This document shows, in pieces, positions 7,542 to 17,600 of a DNA stretch of 64,000 nt. Position 1 is the first letter of the stretch; each line of letters begins with the position of its first letter. Below the pieces are notes generated by a model. The model worked only from the letters and a program-made list of their open reading frames with translations. It searched no databases and had not been told where the DNA came from. Origin of the DNA: Aphanizomenon flos-aquae FACHB-1287 (GTDB taxonomy: Bacteria > Cyanobacteriota > Cyanobacteriia > Cyanobacteriales > Nostocaceae); NCBI RefSeq assembly GCF_014698755.1, contig NZ_JACJTO010000026.1:1-64000 (forward strand), written 5' to 3'. Made by a program: the position numbers and the translations under genes.

Positions 7542-9452
7542 TTAACTTCTAACTCCATTACTGATAATATCTTTTTTTTCCGCATTAGGCAATAAAGCCA
7601 AATCAGTCAATGGTAATTGAATAATTACTGTAGTTCCTTGATTTAAACCTAAACTCTCTAGGGTAATTTTACCACCCATGAGTTCAATTAAATTCCGAGA
7701 AATTGCTAAACCTAATCCAGTTCCTTCAAACTTGCGGGTAGTTGTACCATCAACCATAACAAAGGGACGAAATAGTTTACCTTGTTCTGCAGGGTCAATA
7801 CCAATACCTGTATCCTTAATTGATACTATAACATGAGGATAATGATTATTGTAATTAATATTTGTGGTAATTTGAATACTACCTTCATTGGTGAATTTAT
7901 TGGCGTTACTAATAATATTAATTAGCACTTGTTTGAGTTTAATAGCATCGGATTTTACAGGAATAGGCTTATCACCTATATCACAAATTAATTGTAGTCC
8001 TTTGTGTTGGATATTAACTGATTGTAAGTTAATTACCTCTAATAATAATTGTCGTAAATCTAAAGGTACTATAGTTACAGACAGTTTACCAGCTTCTATT
8101 TTAGAAATATCCAGCAAATCATTGATTATTCCTAATAAATGAATTGCTGTATCATCGGCTTTTGTCAGAAATTCTAATTCTTCTTCTCGACTATCACATA
8201 AATCATCACGTACTAAGCGTACACAGTTGATAATAATATTCAATGGGTTTCTTAATTCATGGGAAGTTGTGGCCAAAAATTGACTTTTTATTTGGTTAGC
8301 TGACTTAGCTTCTTTCCAAGCAATTTCTAATTCTTCAGCCCAATCTTTTAGTCTTTCCACCATTTGATCTAATGCTTGAGCTAATTGATTAAATTCCCGA
8401 ATTTTGAAATTGCGCGGTATGGGTTGTGCCGCATGGTGGCTATGGAGATTAACAGCATAGTCGCGCAGTTCTTCTATGGGACCGGCTAAATAAGGAACTA
8501 AATAAAATGAGGCTAATAAACTAGCACCAATTAAACCAACGGTTAAAACAATGAGAATTAGTTTAATTTCTTCTAAACCAAATAGAGCATCTTTTACAGT
8601 TGTAACTGCCAATATAATCCATCTTTGTGGTGGTTTTGTAGTTACAGGTTTAGTAGTAGCTGTAAAACCTGCAACTAATTCCTGTGCTTCTATAAAGGAT
8701 AAATTACTAGAATTATTGCTTCCAGATAAAGCATTTTTAACTATGGCTTGTATTCTTTCTACGTCAGCATAATCTTTAATATTAGTACCGATTCTTTCTG
8801 GAAATGGATGAGCTAAAATTTTACCATCTTCAGCAATAACTACCAAAAAACCTGTTAACGAGCCTGGATGATTGGGGTTTTGCTGATATAATGTGGTTTT
8901 AATGCTTAATCGGTAAGCTAAATTACCACGTTGATTAGCAACAGGAACTGATAAAAATAACTGTAATTGATTTTGTTTGTCTTTTTTACCAGTTTTTCCA
9001 GATGGACGTGGTAATATGAATTGAATATCAACATTATCAATGTCAGGAGATAAATCTGATGGAGTAATTTCTTGATTACCGCAACTACTGGCAATTATTT
9101 CACCCTTTTTAATTCGGGTAACTTGTAAACAATCAATTTGAGTTGGTAGCTGTTTTTTTAGTTGTTTAAGAAATTGTTGAATTTCTACATATGAGCCAGA
9201 TTGAATTACTTTTGTTTGACTAGCAGTAATTAAATTAGAGCGTAAACCTGCAATATCATCAATAATTTTTTCTCCCTTGTTAACTGCACTTTCTGTTAAG
9301 TTTTGTTGAGCCGTATTTAACAGACTAGAACGAGCTTTATTCAGGGCAACCATTTCCCCTAGTAATAAAACTGGGACAAATACTAGTAGGATTCTTGTTA
9401 CTAAAATTCGTCGAAATGACGATTGACTAGATTTAGCCATTGTTTGTCTCAC
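7542..9452 (-). CDS. Membrane sensor histidine kinase (Cache-like sensor, HAMP, HisKA, HATPase)
   Basis: The 636-residue kinase has an N-terminal membrane segment (about 12-32), a periplasmic Cache-like sensing region (about 40-290, with VVIAEDGKILAHPFPERIG) and a second membrane segment (about 295-320). A HAMP linker follows, then a HisKA domain with the phospho-acceptor His in FLATTSHELRNPLN (about 397) and a HATPase domain with N box VLINIISNANKFTNEG, DTGIGID and GTGLGLAISRN. All catalytic motifs look intact. No response regulator is next to it, so it is an orphan kinase. The downstream lipoprotein may be co-transcribed. The signal it detects is unknown. Confidence 0.9.
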   Translation of the reverse strand: MRQTMAKSSQSSFRRILVTRILLVFVPVLLLGEMVALNKARSSLLNTAQQNLTESAVNKGEKIIDDIAGLRSNLITASQTKVIQSGSYVEIQQFLKQLKKQLPTQIDCLQVTRIKKGEIIASSCGNQEITPSDLSPDIDNVDIQFILPRPSGKTGKKDKQNQLQLFLSVPVANQRGNLAYRLSIKTTLYQQNPNHPGSLTGFLVVIAEDGKILAHPFPERIGTNIKDYADVERIQAIVKNALSGSNNSSNLSFIEAQELVAGFTATTKPVTTKPPQRWIILAVTTVKDALFGLEEIKLILIVLTVGLIGASLLASFYLVPYLAGPIEELRDYAVNLHSHHAAQPIPRNFKIREFNQLAQALDQMVERLKDWAEELEIAWKEAKSANQIKSQFLATTSHELRNPLNIIINCVRLVRDDLCDSREEELEFLTKADDTAIHLLGIINDLLDISKIEAGKLSVTIVPLDLRQLLLEVINLQSVNIQHKGLQLICDIGDKPIPVKSDAIKLKQVLINIISNANKFTNEGSIQITTNINYNNHYPHVIVSIKDTGIGIDPAEQGKLFRPFVMVDGTTTRKFEGTGLGLAISRNLIELMGGKITLESLGLNQGTTVIIQLPLTDLALLPNAEKKDIISNGVRS

Positions 9453-9655
9453 TTCTCATCTGCAAACTACAATAACAAAAAGACAAAATTACATTAGCGA
9501 AAGGAGACATTTTATTAGTTGATGATAAATTGCATATTCATATAAACTTCTAATTAAAAAAATAGAAAGCAGGTAAAAATTTAAAATTTAAAATTAATAA
9601 ACCGTATGTTGCACATTAAGATTAATACTATAAACTCCCTCAAAAAATTAACCCC

Positions 9656-10339
9656 ATGATCGAATATCGTCCCCATACCACAGTAGTTTTAGCCATGAGT
9701 GCTGATGGCAAAATAGCGGATTTTAGGCAAGCACCCGCTCGATTTGGCTCAGTAGTCGATCAAGCCCACCTGGAGAAACAAATTGCTATTTCTGATGCCG
9801 TTTTATTTGGTGCTGGTACTCTTCGTGCCTACAATACAACAATGACCATCTCAAAGACAATACTCTTGCAACAAAGAAAAGAAGTAAATAAGCATCCCCA
9901 ACCAGTCCATATAGTGATTTCTCGTTCGGCTAACCTGAATCCGGACATTAAATTTTTCCAACAACCAGTAAGACGTTGGTTACTTACAACCTCTCTGGGG
10001 GCTTATTTTTGGCAAGAAAGATCAGAATTTGAGCAAGTTTTAGTATTTGAAAATCCTACAGGAGAAATTGATCTTTTGGCTGCTTTAACATATTTATCCA
10101 GTTTACAAATTACCCGTTTAGCTATTTTAGGAGGAGGAAAATTAGTGGCATCTTTCCTAGAATCTAATTTAATTGATGAAATCTGGCTGACTATTTGTCC
10201 ACTAATTTTAGGTGGTAGTATGGCTCTTTCACCTGTGGAAGGGATAGGATTTTTATCTGATGTTGCTCCTAAGTTACAATTACTAGAAGTATTCACTGTT
10301 GAGCAAGAAGTATTTTTGCACTATAGGATAATTCGCTAG
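9656..10339 (+). CDS. RibD C-terminal-domain reductase
   Basis: The 227-residue protein is a stand-alone RibD-C/dihydrofolate-reductase-like domain. It shows the N-terminal strand RPHTTVVLAMSADGKIAD, the ISDAVLFGAGTLRAYNTTM segment, and LAILGGGKLVASFLESNLIDEIWLTICPLILGGSMAL, the NADPH-site pattern of pyrimidine reductases. In riboflavin synthesis this domain reduces the ribosylamino-pyrimidinone. No deaminase domain is present, and whether this copy works in riboflavin synthesis or on another substrate is open. It lies 71 bp upstream of the acyltransferase-like gene on the same strand. Confidence 0.8.
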   Translation: MIEYRPHTTVVLAMSADGKIADFRQAPARFGSVVDQAHLEKQIAISDAVLFGAGTLRAYNTTMTISKTILLQQRKEVNKHPQPVHIVISRSANLNPDIKFFQQPVRRWLLTTSLGAYFWQERSEFEQVLVFENPTGEIDLLAALTYLSSLQITRLAILGGGKLVASFLESNLIDEIWLTICPLILGGSMALSPVEGIGFLSDVAPKLQLLEVFTVEQEVFLHYRIIR

Positions 10340-10410
10340 AGGTGCAGGGTCTACACTCGGCAAGGAGTCAGCAGTAAATCTAAAACCTAAAATTACAGGA
10401 CAAATATACA

Positions 10411-11580
10411 ATGTTTAAAGAACACAAACCTCAATATTCTCTTGTTTGGACACACACAATCGCCGATATTCCCCAAACTGCTTGGGATGCCTTAGCAATG
10501 CCGCTAAAAACGCCTTTTTTAGAATGGGATTGGTTGAACAATTTAGAAATATCCCAAAGTGCTACAGCTAATGCTGGTTGGTTGCCAAATCACTTGATTT
10601 TATGGCGAGATAGAACTTTAATTGGGGCTGCTCCATTATATTTAAAAGGACATAGCCAGGGGGAATTTGTTTTTGATCATCAATGGGCAGAATTAGCTTC
10701 TCGTTTGGGCATAGAATATTATCCTAAACTCCTGGGAATGACACCATTCACGCCCGCTGAAGGTTATCGCTTTTTAATTGCTCCAGGAGAAGATGAGGAA
10801 GAAATTACAGCTTTAATGCTTCATGAAATTGATAGTTTTTGTGTGAAATATCGCATTTCTGGCTGTCATTTTCTCTATGTTGATCCACAATGGCGACTAA
10901 TTTTAGAACGTCAGGGTTTTACAACTTGGCTACATCATAGTTATATTTGGGAAAATGCTGATTTTCAAACTTTTGATGATTATCTCACTGGATTTAATGC
11001 GAATCAAAGACGCAATATTAAACGGGAACGCAAATCTGTGGAAAAGGCAGGTTTAAAACTGCAAGCATTAACAGGTCAAGAAATTCCTAATTCTCTGTTT
11101 TCGTTAATGTATGATTTCTATGCTGATACTTGTGATAAGTTTGGCTGGTGGGGGAGTAAGTATTTAACTAAGCAATTTTTTGAACAATTAGATTATAATT
11201 ATCGACATCGGGTTGTATTTTTTGCGGCTTATGATCAAGAAAATTCTCATCAACCTGTAGGAATGTCTTTTTGTTTATTTAAAGAAGACAAGCTATATGG
11301 ACGTTATTGGGGGAGTTTTCAAGACATAGATTGTTTACATTTTGATGCTTGTTATTATGCACCAATTGAATGGGCGATCGCTCATGGTATCCAAAATTTT
11401 GACCCCGGCGCTGGTGGTAAACATAAAAAACGCCGAGGTTTTCCTGCTACTTCTAATTACAGTCTTCACCGCTTTTACAACAACCGTTTAGGACAAATTA
11501 TTTTGCCTTGGGTTCGGGAAGTAAATCAGATGGAACAAAAAGAAATTGATACCATTAATGCAGAGTTACCCTTTAAGTAG
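10411..11580 (+). CDS. FemAB/GNAT-like acyltransferase family protein (DUF482 type)
   Basis: The 389-residue protein has the pattern of the peptidogalycan biosynthesis/GNAT family: FLEWDWLNNLEISQSATANAGWLPNHL at the start, ANQRRNIKRERKSV in the middle, GMSFCLFKEDKLYGRYWGS, and the diagnostic FDPGAGGKHKKRRGF near the C-terminus. Family members have two GNAT-type folds and are thought to transfer aminoacyl or acyl groups, but the substrate is not established. It has no signal peptide. It probably forms a unit with the upstream reductase gene (71-bp spacer). The family call is confident; the substrate is unknown. Confidence 0.8.
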   Translation: MFKEHKPQYSLVWTHTIADIPQTAWDALAMPLKTPFLEWDWLNNLEISQSATANAGWLPNHLILWRDRTLIGAAPLYLKGHSQGEFVFDHQWAELASRLGIEYYPKLLGMTPFTPAEGYRFLIAPGEDEEEITALMLHEIDSFCVKYRISGCHFLYVDPQWRLILERQGFTTWLHHSYIWENADFQTFDDYLTGFNANQRRNIKRERKSVEKAGLKLQALTGQEIPNSLFSLMYDFYADTCDKFGWWGSKYLTKQFFEQLDYNYRHRVVFFAAYDQENSHQPVGMSFCLFKEDKLYGRYWGSFQDIDCLHFDACYYAPIEWAIAHGIQNFDPGAGGKHKKRRGFPATSNYSLHRFYNNRLGQIILPWVREVNQMEQKEIDTINAELPFK

Positions 11581-11710
11581 CAGGAAATAGAAGCCCGATT
11601 TTTTTTAAAAGTTAGGCATCTGCATATTACATATTTCCGAAAAACATCACACAAGAATTACACTAAAGATGTAATCTAAAAATACTTGTTCTAGAAATTT
11701 AGTTTTTACA

Positions 11711-12100
11711 ATGGTTATGGATTTACTACTTGAAGATTTGACCGCAATTGATAATCAACTTTCTCACCGTCATATTGATCTTGACCCCAACGGTTATTTT
11801 ATTATCTACATAGACCAACATGAAAGATTAATTTATGCCAAGCACTTCACTAATATCATTAATGAACGTGGTTTGGCCGTAAATCCAGAAACAGGTGAAG
11901 TAATTCCTGTTCGCGGTAAGGTGGAAAGAACCCACAGAACTTTATTTAGCGGACGGACAGCTAAAGAAATCTGTATTAAGATTTTTGAAGAAACGCTAAA
12001 TTGTCCTGTAACTTTACTAGATCATGCAGCTTATCTAGGTAGAGAACTTGTTCGCGCTGAAATTGCTTTAGTTTCAGGAAAGGAGTATATTCAAGATTAG
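11711..12100 (+). CDS. DUF4346 family protein
   Basis: The protein has 129 residues with the pattern HRHIDLDPNGYFIIYID, LIYAKHFTNIINERGLAVNPETGEVIPV and HRTLFSGRTAKEICIKIFEE. This is a small family found in cyanobacteria, often free-standing and also seen as a tail of other proteins; its function is unknown. There is no signal peptide or membrane segment. It stands alone, 130 bp after the acyltransferase-like gene, with its own AT-rich leader, and is followed by a dispersed hairpin repeat. Confidence 0.75.
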   Translation: MVMDLLLEDLTAIDNQLSHRHIDLDPNGYFIIYIDQHERLIYAKHFTNIINERGLAVNPETGEVIPVRGKVERTHRTLFSGRTAKEICIKIFEETLNCPVTLLDHAAYLGRELVRAEIALVSGKEYIQD

Positions 12101-12193
12101 CAAAAGTAAATGCAAATGTACCAGAATCGCATATACAGCGTTTTCCACTGAAGATTAGGTACAAAGTTGAATCATAGTTGAATCATAAAACTC

Positions 12194-12217
12194 TTGTGGT
12201 GCGGGCATCTTGCCCGC
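12194..12217. repeat. GCGGGC-ATCTT-GCCCGC hairpin repeat, copy 1
   Basis: The core TTGTGGTGCGGGCATCTTGC plus CCGC forms a perfect 6-bp GC stem. Related copies are at 13893, 14521, 54797 and 55956, and a full form lies inside the chelatase gene at 49677. Confidence 0.8.
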
Positions 12218-12347
12218 TAGATATGTGCCTAATAACACTGTCACCTGATTAACTACCTTTCCTGTGTTAAATAGCACAAGTAAGTCCTGGGGGGATAATT
12301 CTCACAAATCCTGGTAAGATAGCAGGTTAAATTAGCAGATTTATATT

Positions 12348-13739
12348 ATGAATAATAACGATTTAGCTTTTACTCCAGCCTTAGAGTTAGCAAAATTAAT
12401 CCGTCTGCGGGAGGTGTCGCCTTTAGAGTTGGTAGAAATATATTTAGAAAGAATTGAACGCTTAAATCCTCAATTAGGTAGTTATTTTACAATTACAGCA
12501 GACTTAGCGATCGCTGATGCTAAACACAAAACGGAATTATTGACAACAACATCCGAATTACCGCCGTTTTTTGGTGTACCAATTTCCATTAAAGACTTAA
12601 GTGCCGTTGCAGGTGTTACTTGTACCTACGGAAATTCACTACTATTAAATAATATTGCCAATCATGATGATGGGGTAGTTACGAAAATTAAACAAGCAGG
12701 ATTTATTATTCTTGGTAAAACCGCAACATCCGAATTAGGTTCTTATCCTTACAGCGAACCTGTAGGGTTTCCTCCAGCGAGAAACCCTTGGAATTTAGAA
12801 TATACTCCAGGTGGTTCTAGTGGTGGTGCAGCAGCTTCCGTAGCAGCGGGATTAAGTGCGATCGCTCAAGGTTCAGATGGTGGTGGCTCAGTCCGTGGAC
12901 CAGCGGCTTGTTGTGGTGTCATTGGTATTAAACCGACAAGGGGAAGAGTCACTAAAGCCCCTGTAGGCGATCGCTTGGGAGGTATTGGAGTTGACGGTCC
13001 ACTAGCCCGCACGGTAGCTGATGCAGCAGCCATGTTAGATGTTATCTCTGGCTATGTTACAGGTGATCCTTATTGGCTACCAGATCCGCAACCATCATTT
13101 CTCGCTGCGACTCAAGTTAAATTAGATACTTTGAAAATTGCCTTTAGTACCAGTATTATGCCCTTTGGAGAAGCGGACGCTAACTGTAAACAAGGGGTAT
13201 TAACAACCATCCAATTATTAACAGAATTTGGACACCAAGTTACGGAAAAATGTCCAGATTTTAGTGCTTTAATCGAACCATTTAAAGCAGTTTGGCAAGC
13301 GGGAATAGCAGCGGCCAGAATCCCTGCAGAAGCATTGCAACCCCTAAACCGCTGGTTATTAGCAAAAAATGGTTCTGTAGCGGAATATCTGCAAGCACTC
13401 TCCCAAATGCAAATTGCCTCCCGGAAAATTATCGCATTTTTTAATACAATAGATGTACTTGTATTACCAGTTTATTTACATTCTCCGATTCGGGTCAGTG
13501 CATGGGCGGATTTGAGTCCAGAGGAGACATTTGCTAAAATTGCCAACTGGGTCGCACCTTGCCCTGTCGCCAATGCTACTGGATTACCTGCTATAGCCGT
13601 TCCTATGGGTTTCGATAGCAATGGTTTACCCTTGAGTGTGCAGTTAATTGGTAAACCGGCAGCCGAGTCCACTTTAATTAGTCTAGCAGCCCAATTAGAA
13701 GCCGCTAACCCTTGGATTCAACATCGTCCAGCACTTTAA
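12348..13739 (+). CDS. Amidase (amidase-signature family)
   Basis: The 463-residue enzyme belongs to the amidase-signature family. The Ser-cisSer-Lys triad is visible: Lys82 in PISIKDLSAVAG, the cis-Ser within GGSSGGAAASVAAG (155-168) and the nucleophile Ser181 in QGSDGGGSVRGPAACCG. The family hydrolyses carboxylic amides; this member could be a general amidase, and its substrate cannot be read from sequence. It is not obviously GatA, since no gat genes are near and it lacks the typical GatA length. It stands alone between two hairpin-repeat copies (12194 and 13893). Confidence 0.85.
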   Translation: MNNNDLAFTPALELAKLIRLREVSPLELVEIYLERIERLNPQLGSYFTITADLAIADAKHKTELLTTTSELPPFFGVPISIKDLSAVAGVTCTYGNSLLLNNIANHDDGVVTKIKQAGFIILGKTATSELGSYPYSEPVGFPPARNPWNLEYTPGGSSGGAAASVAAGLSAIAQGSDGGGSVRGPAACCGVIGIKPTRGRVTKAPVGDRLGGIGVDGPLARTVADAAAMLDVISGYVTGDPYWLPDPQPSFLAATQVKLDTLKIAFSTSIMPFGEADANCKQGVLTTIQLLTEFGHQVTEKCPDFSALIEPFKAVWQAGIAAARIPAEALQPLNRWLLAKNGSVAEYLQALSQMQIASRKIIAFFNTIDVLVLPVYLHSPIRVSAWADLSPEETFAKIANWVAPCPVANATGLPAIAVPMGFDSNGLPLSVQLIGKPAAESTLISLAAQLEAANPWIQHRPAL

Positions 13740-13813
13740 GTCTAAATCAGGATTTATAGCAGTTTCCGTTATTATGAACAATACCTTGTCCAAATTGAAA
13801 AAAGCCTTGATTT

Positions 13814-13843
13814 GTAGGTTGGGTTGAAGCATGAAACCCAACA
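13814..13843. repeat. GTTGGGTT palindromic repeat, copy 2
   Basis: GTAGGTTGGGTTGAAGCATG followed by AAACCCAAC: inverted arms, the same family as the copies at 6543, 52729 and 53923. It follows the amidase gene. Confidence 0.7.
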
Positions 13844-13892
13844 AAGCAGGAAATGGACCATGTATTGATTGCAGATATTAATCATAAAACTC

Positions 13893-13916
13893 CTGTGGTG
13901 CGGGCATCTTGCCCGC
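13893..13916. repeat. GCGGGC hairpin repeat, copy 2
   Basis: The core TGTGGTGCGGGCATCTTGCC with its surrounding TAATCATAAAACTC matches the copy at 12194 over about 40 bases. Confidence 0.8.
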
Positions 13917-13951
13917 ATAATTTGTACCTAACTCAATATCAACGTTACATT

Positions 13952-14437
13952 TTAATTACTCAGTTTTTCCTGTTCACGAGCATCGACAACTAAAACTAAA
14001 CAAAGTGCGGCAACTGCTTTTTCCCATGCTTGACGGACTTTTTCATCTTCGACACCATCAAATAAGCCCACCAAGCGAGGAACGGCTTGTTCTAAAGCTT
14101 TGTGCGGTACGGGACGATGTAATTCAACCAGATGATTGATACTTTCTTGATTATTGAGAAAACCAACTACCCATTTTGTTGTATGATCTGGACTATCGGG
14201 AACATTTTGTACACCTAATTCATTTTTTAACCAATCATAAAAAAGTGGTAAATGTTCAGCTAAAACTGCACCGGCTGTAGGTAAGGTTTTTTTGAGTAAG
14301 CTAATATCTAAACTGTCTAATTCTTGTTTCAAAGCCGGTGAATTTAGCACCTCATTTAAGGGTGTGGAAAGTATTGCTGTTATTTCCGATTCGGAAAAAT
14401 CTAAATTTTGGGTGAAAGTTGAAATTAGAGATTTCAT
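13952..14437 (-). CDS. Hypothetical protein, helical, 161 residues
   Basis: I do not recognise a family. The translation begins MKSLISTFTQNLDFSESEIT and is almost entirely predicted helix, with no signal peptide, membrane segment or Cys. Length and codon use look like a genuine gene, and the ATG is preceded by AT-rich sequence. It is isolated on the minus strand between two repeat-bearing spacers, so the neighbours say nothing about function. Confidence 0.6.
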   Translation of the reverse strand: MKSLISTFTQNLDFSESEITAILSTPLNEVLNSPALKQELDSLDISLLKKTLPTAGAVLAEHLPLFYDWLKNELGVQNVPDSPDHTTKWVVGFLNNQESINHLVELHRPVPHKALEQAVPRLVGLFDGVEDEKVRQAWEKAVAALCLVLVVDAREQEKLSN

Positions 14438-14520
14438 GTTCTACATTCCAGGGATTATCCCTTATGCTGTAGAATCATGATAGCGTTACACACCAAAATC
14501 TTTAATAATGTTGCATTACT

Positions 14521-14618
14521 AAGCTGTTACGCAGCTAAATTTGATAACCAGAATTTACTTGAACTTTGTGGTGCGGGCATCTTACTCACTAGAATTATAC
14601 AAACTAAATACAGTACAG
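14521..14618. repeat. About 97-bp dispersed repeat with hairpin core, copy A
   Basis: It begins AAGCTGTTACGCAGCTAAAT, contains the GTGCGGGCATCTT core and ends ATACAAACTAAATACAGTAC. It matches 55956-56050 along nearly its whole length with scattered changes. It is the extended form of the GCGGGC repeat family. Confidence 0.75.
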
Positions 14619-14634
14619 TTTAACTTCATCCCAT

Positions 14635-17600
14635 TTATCCGTCAAATCGTTTGTTAGCGAGAAGTAATCGCACCTCTGATTTATGACTATGGAAAGGTTT
14701 ATGAATAATTTGATTGAGTGAAGATACCGATTGTTTAGCTGAGAAATAAGATGAAAAAACGCGTCTATTTTCGCAGGTTTCGACAATACTTACTAAAAAC
14801 CAGTCTTGCAGATTATTGTTAAATATCTGATCATCATATTGCTGACTCACAGGCAAAAAAGGCTCATTAACCCTAATTAATCTACCAGAATTGATATTAG
14901 TAATTAATTTTTCAAGTATTTCTACACTAATTTGTCTTTTCCCTAACTCTGCCGCTACTCTAGCTAAACTACAATATCTAGTGAACGAAGCTTGAGTTTT
15001 AACAGCTTCCTGAATACATTTAAAAGAATGTTCTAAAGACGCAAATTTTTCTCCTGGAGAAAGATTCACTGTTTTGGTTAGAAAAAAATAATTCAGCCCT
15101 TCTAAATAAATTTGACTATCAGCATTGGCAACCATTACGTATTCTTGCCACTGATTAAGGAAAGGAGTTGCATAATTTAAAGCTGCTATTGCTTCTAACC
15201 AATAGGATGGTTTTGGGAGTAGGGATTTTTCTGGAATTTGTGTTACTAACAAACTACGTTCTGCTAGTTGTTGAGATCGATCTAACTTACAGGCAAACAA
15301 GTTTAATTGATAGCCATCTACTGGCTGATTTACATCAAAAGGAACTAAACAACCTAGACTAGAAATTAAGTAGTAAATTTCATAACCTAGATTTTTAAAT
15401 AGCTGAATTAACCGCATATTAATATGTTTGCCATGCTTGAGTTCAAACATAATTAATGGCGATTGCTCAAGGAAGAATCTTTTCCCACCAGTGAGAATCT
15501 TAGCTTCTTCTCCTTCTGCATCTAACTTAATAAAGTCAATCTTCTGCCAGTTACGCATTGCTAATTCTTGATCCAAGTTTAGCAGTTTAATAATTTCTTG
15601 TTGTTGAGATAAATTATCAGGCTGTAAAGAATTTAGTTCACTATTTGTTGATAAAAATAAAGTTGCCTCACCTTCACAATCTGATAAGCCAGCATTGACT
15701 ATCTCTATATTTGTAAAACCATTAGCTTCTACACCTTTTCGCAATAACGAAACAACGGAACTGGCAGGTTCATAAGCTGTAATTTTACCTTGTTTTTGAA
15801 GTAAATTAGCTATAGTTAAAGTGTAAACTCCATGATTAGCACCAATATCTAAAATCTCCATTCCTGGTGTAATCAGTTTGCGAATAAACTCCATTTCTGG
15901 CTCAAACCAATCACCCTGTTCTAGTAAAACATAAGTTGTCAGACTGTTTAGATCATTCTTAACACATACTTTAATTCCCCCCTCAATTTCCACCAAGCAT
16001 TCATGAGGATCAATCTCAGTAAATTTAAAATATTTAAGCTGTTCAGAATTATTACCATTTTTGTGAGAAATTGGAATAATTTTATTAGTAGTTTGAGGAT
16101 AATACTGTTGCAAAAAACATTTTAAATTTTGTCGAATTTCACTATTACCAGGTTCTAATAACAGTGCACAGCGATAATATTTTTCAGCCTCTGCAATTAA
16201 TTCCTGTTCTTCTAAAAGCTGACCTAGAGCCTGATATGTCGCAGTAGAACCGCGATTAATAACCAGAGATTGCAAATAAGATGAAATAGCATTTTCCACC
16301 TCATCCAAGACTTGATAAGCTTGACCTAAATGATAATATCCCTGAGCATCATCAGGATGATTTTCGATATATTGTTGATAATAATTAACAGCATCTACAG
16401 GTTCTAATTCCACCGAGAGAGAAGCATGATTAGGGAAATTTTCACTGTTAGATATTGGGGTTTCTTGTTGAATATAAATTTGCCACATTTGGCGATAAGC
16501 TGCTTCTAAACTGTTGGCGATGTTCTTCACATCCAACAAAGGAGAATGCTGCATTCTTTCCCGCATATTTGAGCGCAAAGATTGGAGATAATCTGGATCT
16601 TGCGCTAATGCGATCGCTTTTTGAACATACTCGACAGCACTATTAGCAATACAATCGTCTAAACCAACACTGTGGAGAATACTAGCACTCATGCGCTCCA
16701 TTTTCCGAGTCCCTGCTAGGGTTAATGTCGGTACTCCCATCCACAAGGCCTCACAAGTCGTAGTACATCCCGTATAGGGTATACTATCCAAATGCAGATC
16801 AACTTGATTATAAAGATCTAGATGCTCCTCATCATTAACAAATGCACCATATAAGAAAATGCGTTTGGGATCAATACCCTGTTCCACAAAGGGAGTTTGA
16901 ATTTTTTCAGCAATTAAGGGATTGAATACGTTAGAACCGGCACATTTTAAGATCAAGCGAGAATTAGGTACTGCTTTGAGTATTTCAATCCACAGAGTAA
17001 AAGTTTCTGGTGTCAGTTTGCGTAAATTATTGAAAGATGAAAAAGTAAAAACTCCCGTTTTTTGACAAGGAAGATCAGTAACTTCAGGGGCATTTTTTAG
17101 AGGTTCATAACCTACATAACAACGAGGTAAACGCCATATAGTTTCGCTGGTTTTTTCCTCTGTATCATTAGGATGCAGAACTTGATCAGTAATCCAGTAG
17201 TCAATTGTCGGTAAACCTGTAGTAGCAAAATAACCTAAATATGTAACTTGAATCGGCGCTGGTTTCATCCCCAAGACCATCATCCGGTTATTTGCTGTAT
17301 GCCCTGCTAAATCAACGAGAATATCTATGCGGTCTGTTCGAATTAATTCAGCTACTTGTAAATCTGCAAGACCAACAGTAGAACGCCAAGCATCGCAGAT
17401 ATCTATAATTTCCTCTGTAATTGTATCCGGTTCTTGGACTTCCCCATAGCAGAAAACCTCAACCTGGGTGCGGTCATGGTGTTGAAAAACAGGTTTAATA
17501 AATGAACTTACGGAATGTCTGCGGAAATCAGGGGAAATATAACCAATGCGTAAACGACGGTGTGGAATTTTATCCTGAGAGTGAGTAGTTAAGATTGGTA

